Shown here in pieces: positions 6,585 to 7,740 of a DNA stretch of 7,740 nt. The DNA comes from Ferruginibacter sp. (GTDB taxonomy: Bacteria; Bacteroidota; Bacteroidia; Chitinophagales; Chitinophagaceae), in the NCBI GenBank assembly GCA_025362765.1, contig JANYFI010000698.1:1-7740 (forward strand). The letters run 5' to 3'. Numbering within the stretch: position 1 is the first letter of the stretch; each line of letters starts with the position of its first letter. The position numbers and the translations under genes were made by a program. The notes under the pieces were generated by a model. That model did no database searches and was not told the origin of the DNA. It was given only the letters and a program-made list of their open reading frames with translations.

Positions 6585-7740
6585 AAGGTACATCAAAAGC
6601 AGGCATAACATTGTCTGAGTAATATGAGTTATAAACAAGGCATAGCACGGGAACAAATGAGCATGTTCAGTTTGGATTGTGTAATAACAAACAACAATGC
6701 TGTGCGGCTGATAGACCTGTTTGTGGAGCAGCTTGATTTAGCTGTTCTTGGTTTTACAAAAACCACTGTAAAAAAAGAAGGCTGCCCACCATATAATGCA
6801 AAGGATATGCTGAAGCTGTATTACTATGGTTACCTCAACCGCATACGTTCTTCCCGTAAGCTGGAAGCAGAATGTACCCGGAACATAGAATTATGGTGGC
6901 TGCTGCACCAGTTGATGCCGGGCTACCATACCATTGCAGACTTTCGTAAAGACAATGCCGTTGCTTTTAAAAAAGCCTTTAAAATATTTGTATCGTTTTT
7001 AAAAGGAGAAGAGTTACTGTCAGCAGAAACAATCGCAATAGACGGCACAAAAATCCGGGCACAGAATAACAAGAAGAATAATTTTAACGAAGCCGGCCTT
7101 GCCAAACATGCAGCTTACATAGAAAATAAAACACAGGAATATCTTGCCCTCTTAGATGAGTATGATGCTATAGAAGATAAGCAGGCCGGGGCATTGAAGA
7201 AGCAGGAAGTGGCAAAGAAGATAGCCGTACTTAAAGAACGCAAACAAAAATATGAGCAGCTTACCGAAGCATTAACCACCAGTGGCGATAAGCAGGTAAG
7301 CACCAGCGATGCCCAGAGCCGGTCACTACCCGTCAAAGATGGTATTACCAATGTATGTTATAATATACAAACAGTGGCCGATAGCAAGCATAGCCTTATT
7401 GTTGATTTCGATACCATCAATGAAGGCGACCAGGGCCAGTTAAGCACCATGGCCGGTAAAGCAATGCAGGTACTGGGTGTGGAAGAAATAACCGCCCTTG
7501 CAGATAAAGGCTATCATACCGGCAGGCAATTGCAGGAATGTACAGCAGGGCATATCACTACCGTTGTGGCCTACCCTGACCGCAGCAGCAGGGCATCACA
7601 AATAGATCCGGCCTATCAAACAAGTGAGTTCAGTTACGATGCAGCCAAAGACTGTTACACCTGTCCGCAGGGAGCCATACTTAATACCGATGGAATGGAG
7701 TATGAAAAGAAACATATTGGCAGAACAACTTACCTGGTGA
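6513..7740 (+). mobile_element. IS1182-family insertion sequence, left part (right end outside the window)
   Basis: The element is inferred from its transposase gene. The left boundary is not proven. Fibre-gene homology fades near 6505-6515, and just there lies TTGTGACACAA (6513-6523), a 5-bp inverted repeat around one base, about 110 bases before the transposase ATG, a plausible distance for this family. The true terminal repeat needs the right end for comparison. GC looks higher inside the transposase gene than in the flanking DNA. Confidence 0.5.
6624..7740 (+). CDS. IS1182-family DDE transposase, N-terminal part (3' partial)
   Basis: This cut-and-paste DDE transposase runs open off the right edge after 372 codons; about 500 or more are usual. 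The ATG at 6624 is chosen over 6657 because MSYKQGIAREQMSMFSLD aligns with the usual family start and a TAA stands upstream in frame at 6606-6608. The N-terminal DUF772-like helical region includes VRLIDLFVEQLDL, MLKLYYYGYLNRIRSSRKLE and WWLLHQLMPGYHTIADFRKD. The first catalytic Asp is residue 140 (ETIAIDGTKIRAQNN) and the second is residue 294 (ALADKGYHTG); the Glu would lie beyond the window. Between them sits the Lys/Glu-rich helical insert and the DAQSRSL motif typical of IS1182. CYTCPQG near the right edge is a further family mark. The frame shows no damage. It is divergent from the broken fibre gene, with 39 bases between the putative start codons. Confidence 0.93.
   Translation, partial: MSYKQGIAREQMSMFSLDCVITNNNAVRLIDLFVEQLDLAVLGFTKTTVKKEGCPPYNAKDMLKLYYYGYLNRIRSSRKLEAECTRNIELWWLLHQLMPGYHTIADFRKDNAVAFKKAFKIFVSFLKGEELLSAETIAIDGTKIRAQNNKKNNFNEAGLAKHAAYIENKTQEYLALLDEYDAIEDKQAGALKKQEVAKKIAVLKERKQKYEQLTEALTTSGDKQVSTSDAQSRSLPVKDGITNVCYNIQTVADSKHSLIVDFDTINEGDQGQLSTMAGKAMQVLGVEEITALADKGYHTGRQLQECTAGHITTVVAYPDRSSRASQIDPAYQTSEFSYDAAKDCYTCPQGAILNTDGMEYEKKHIGRTTYLV

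Noticed and set aside
6606..6613. TAACATTG as a -7 promoter element for the transposase
   Set aside because: It lies only 11 bases before the ATG and no TTG is found 19-21 bases upstream.
6646..6648. ATG at 6648 as the start of the fibre-like gene
   Set aside because: The first 40 or so residues from there are Cys- and Phe-rich and unlike the family, and the codons overlap the 5' end of the transposase gene on the other strand. They are probably not translated.
6657..6659. ATG at 6657 as the transposase start
   Set aside because: The in-frame ATG at 6624 adds MSYKQGIARE, which matches the usual IS1182 N-terminus.
6923..7351. Two minus-strand open frames (60 and 78 codons)
   Set aside because: They lie antisense to the well-supported transposase frame and have low-information sequences.
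1..7740. CRISPR array, tRNA, rRNA or riboswitch
   Set aside because: I saw no regularly spaced repeats, no cloverleaf-like sequence and no conserved riboswitch core on either strand.

Overview
The window looks like chromosomal DNA of a Bacteroidota member, probably a Chitinophagia- or Sphingobacteriia-type bacterium. The evidence is a SusC/SusD pair, AT-rich spacers without Shine-Dalgarno sites, one promoter candidate of the Bacteroidota type (TTG-N20-TAnnTTTG-like), and a fibre-like protein with a C-terminal region I know mainly from that phylum. The genus cannot be fixed from this sequence.

Layout. (1) Bases 2-4003 hold the end of a SusC-type TonB-dependent outer-membrane transporter (its N-terminus lies before the window) and a complete SusD-like surface lipoprotein. 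They form one plus-strand operon closed by a strong 15-bp hairpin at 4027-4062. (2) Bases 4080-5030 look like a scar. A minus-strand protein remnant split over three frames meets, head to head at about 4449-4459, a plus-strand open frame that lacks an obvious N-terminus and ends in an SGNH-hydrolase-like tail. (3) Bases 5105-5887 hold an intact minus-strand 2-oxoglutarate/Fe(II) oxygenase with its own candidate promoter. (4) Bases 5963 to about 6584 hold a frameshifted minus-strand fibre/stalk-like gene. Its usual C-terminal coiled coil is present but out of frame after a run of six T. (5) From 6624 to the window end runs the N-terminal two thirds of an IS1182-type transposase, open at the right edge and divergent from the fibre remnant.

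How the genes work together. SusC and SusD form a ligand-capture and import complex at the outer membrane. No glycoside hydrolase, sensor or SusE/F partner is visible, so the substrate is unknown. Downstream of the terminator the region looks like accessory DNA with gene debris: one apparently intact enzyme gene (the oxygenase) sits between decayed fragments beside an insertion sequence. I found no convincing new multi-gene system, CRISPR array, tRNA or rRNA. The points most worth a second look are the frameshifted fibre gene, the head-to-head junction of truncated fragments, and the isolated oxygenase.
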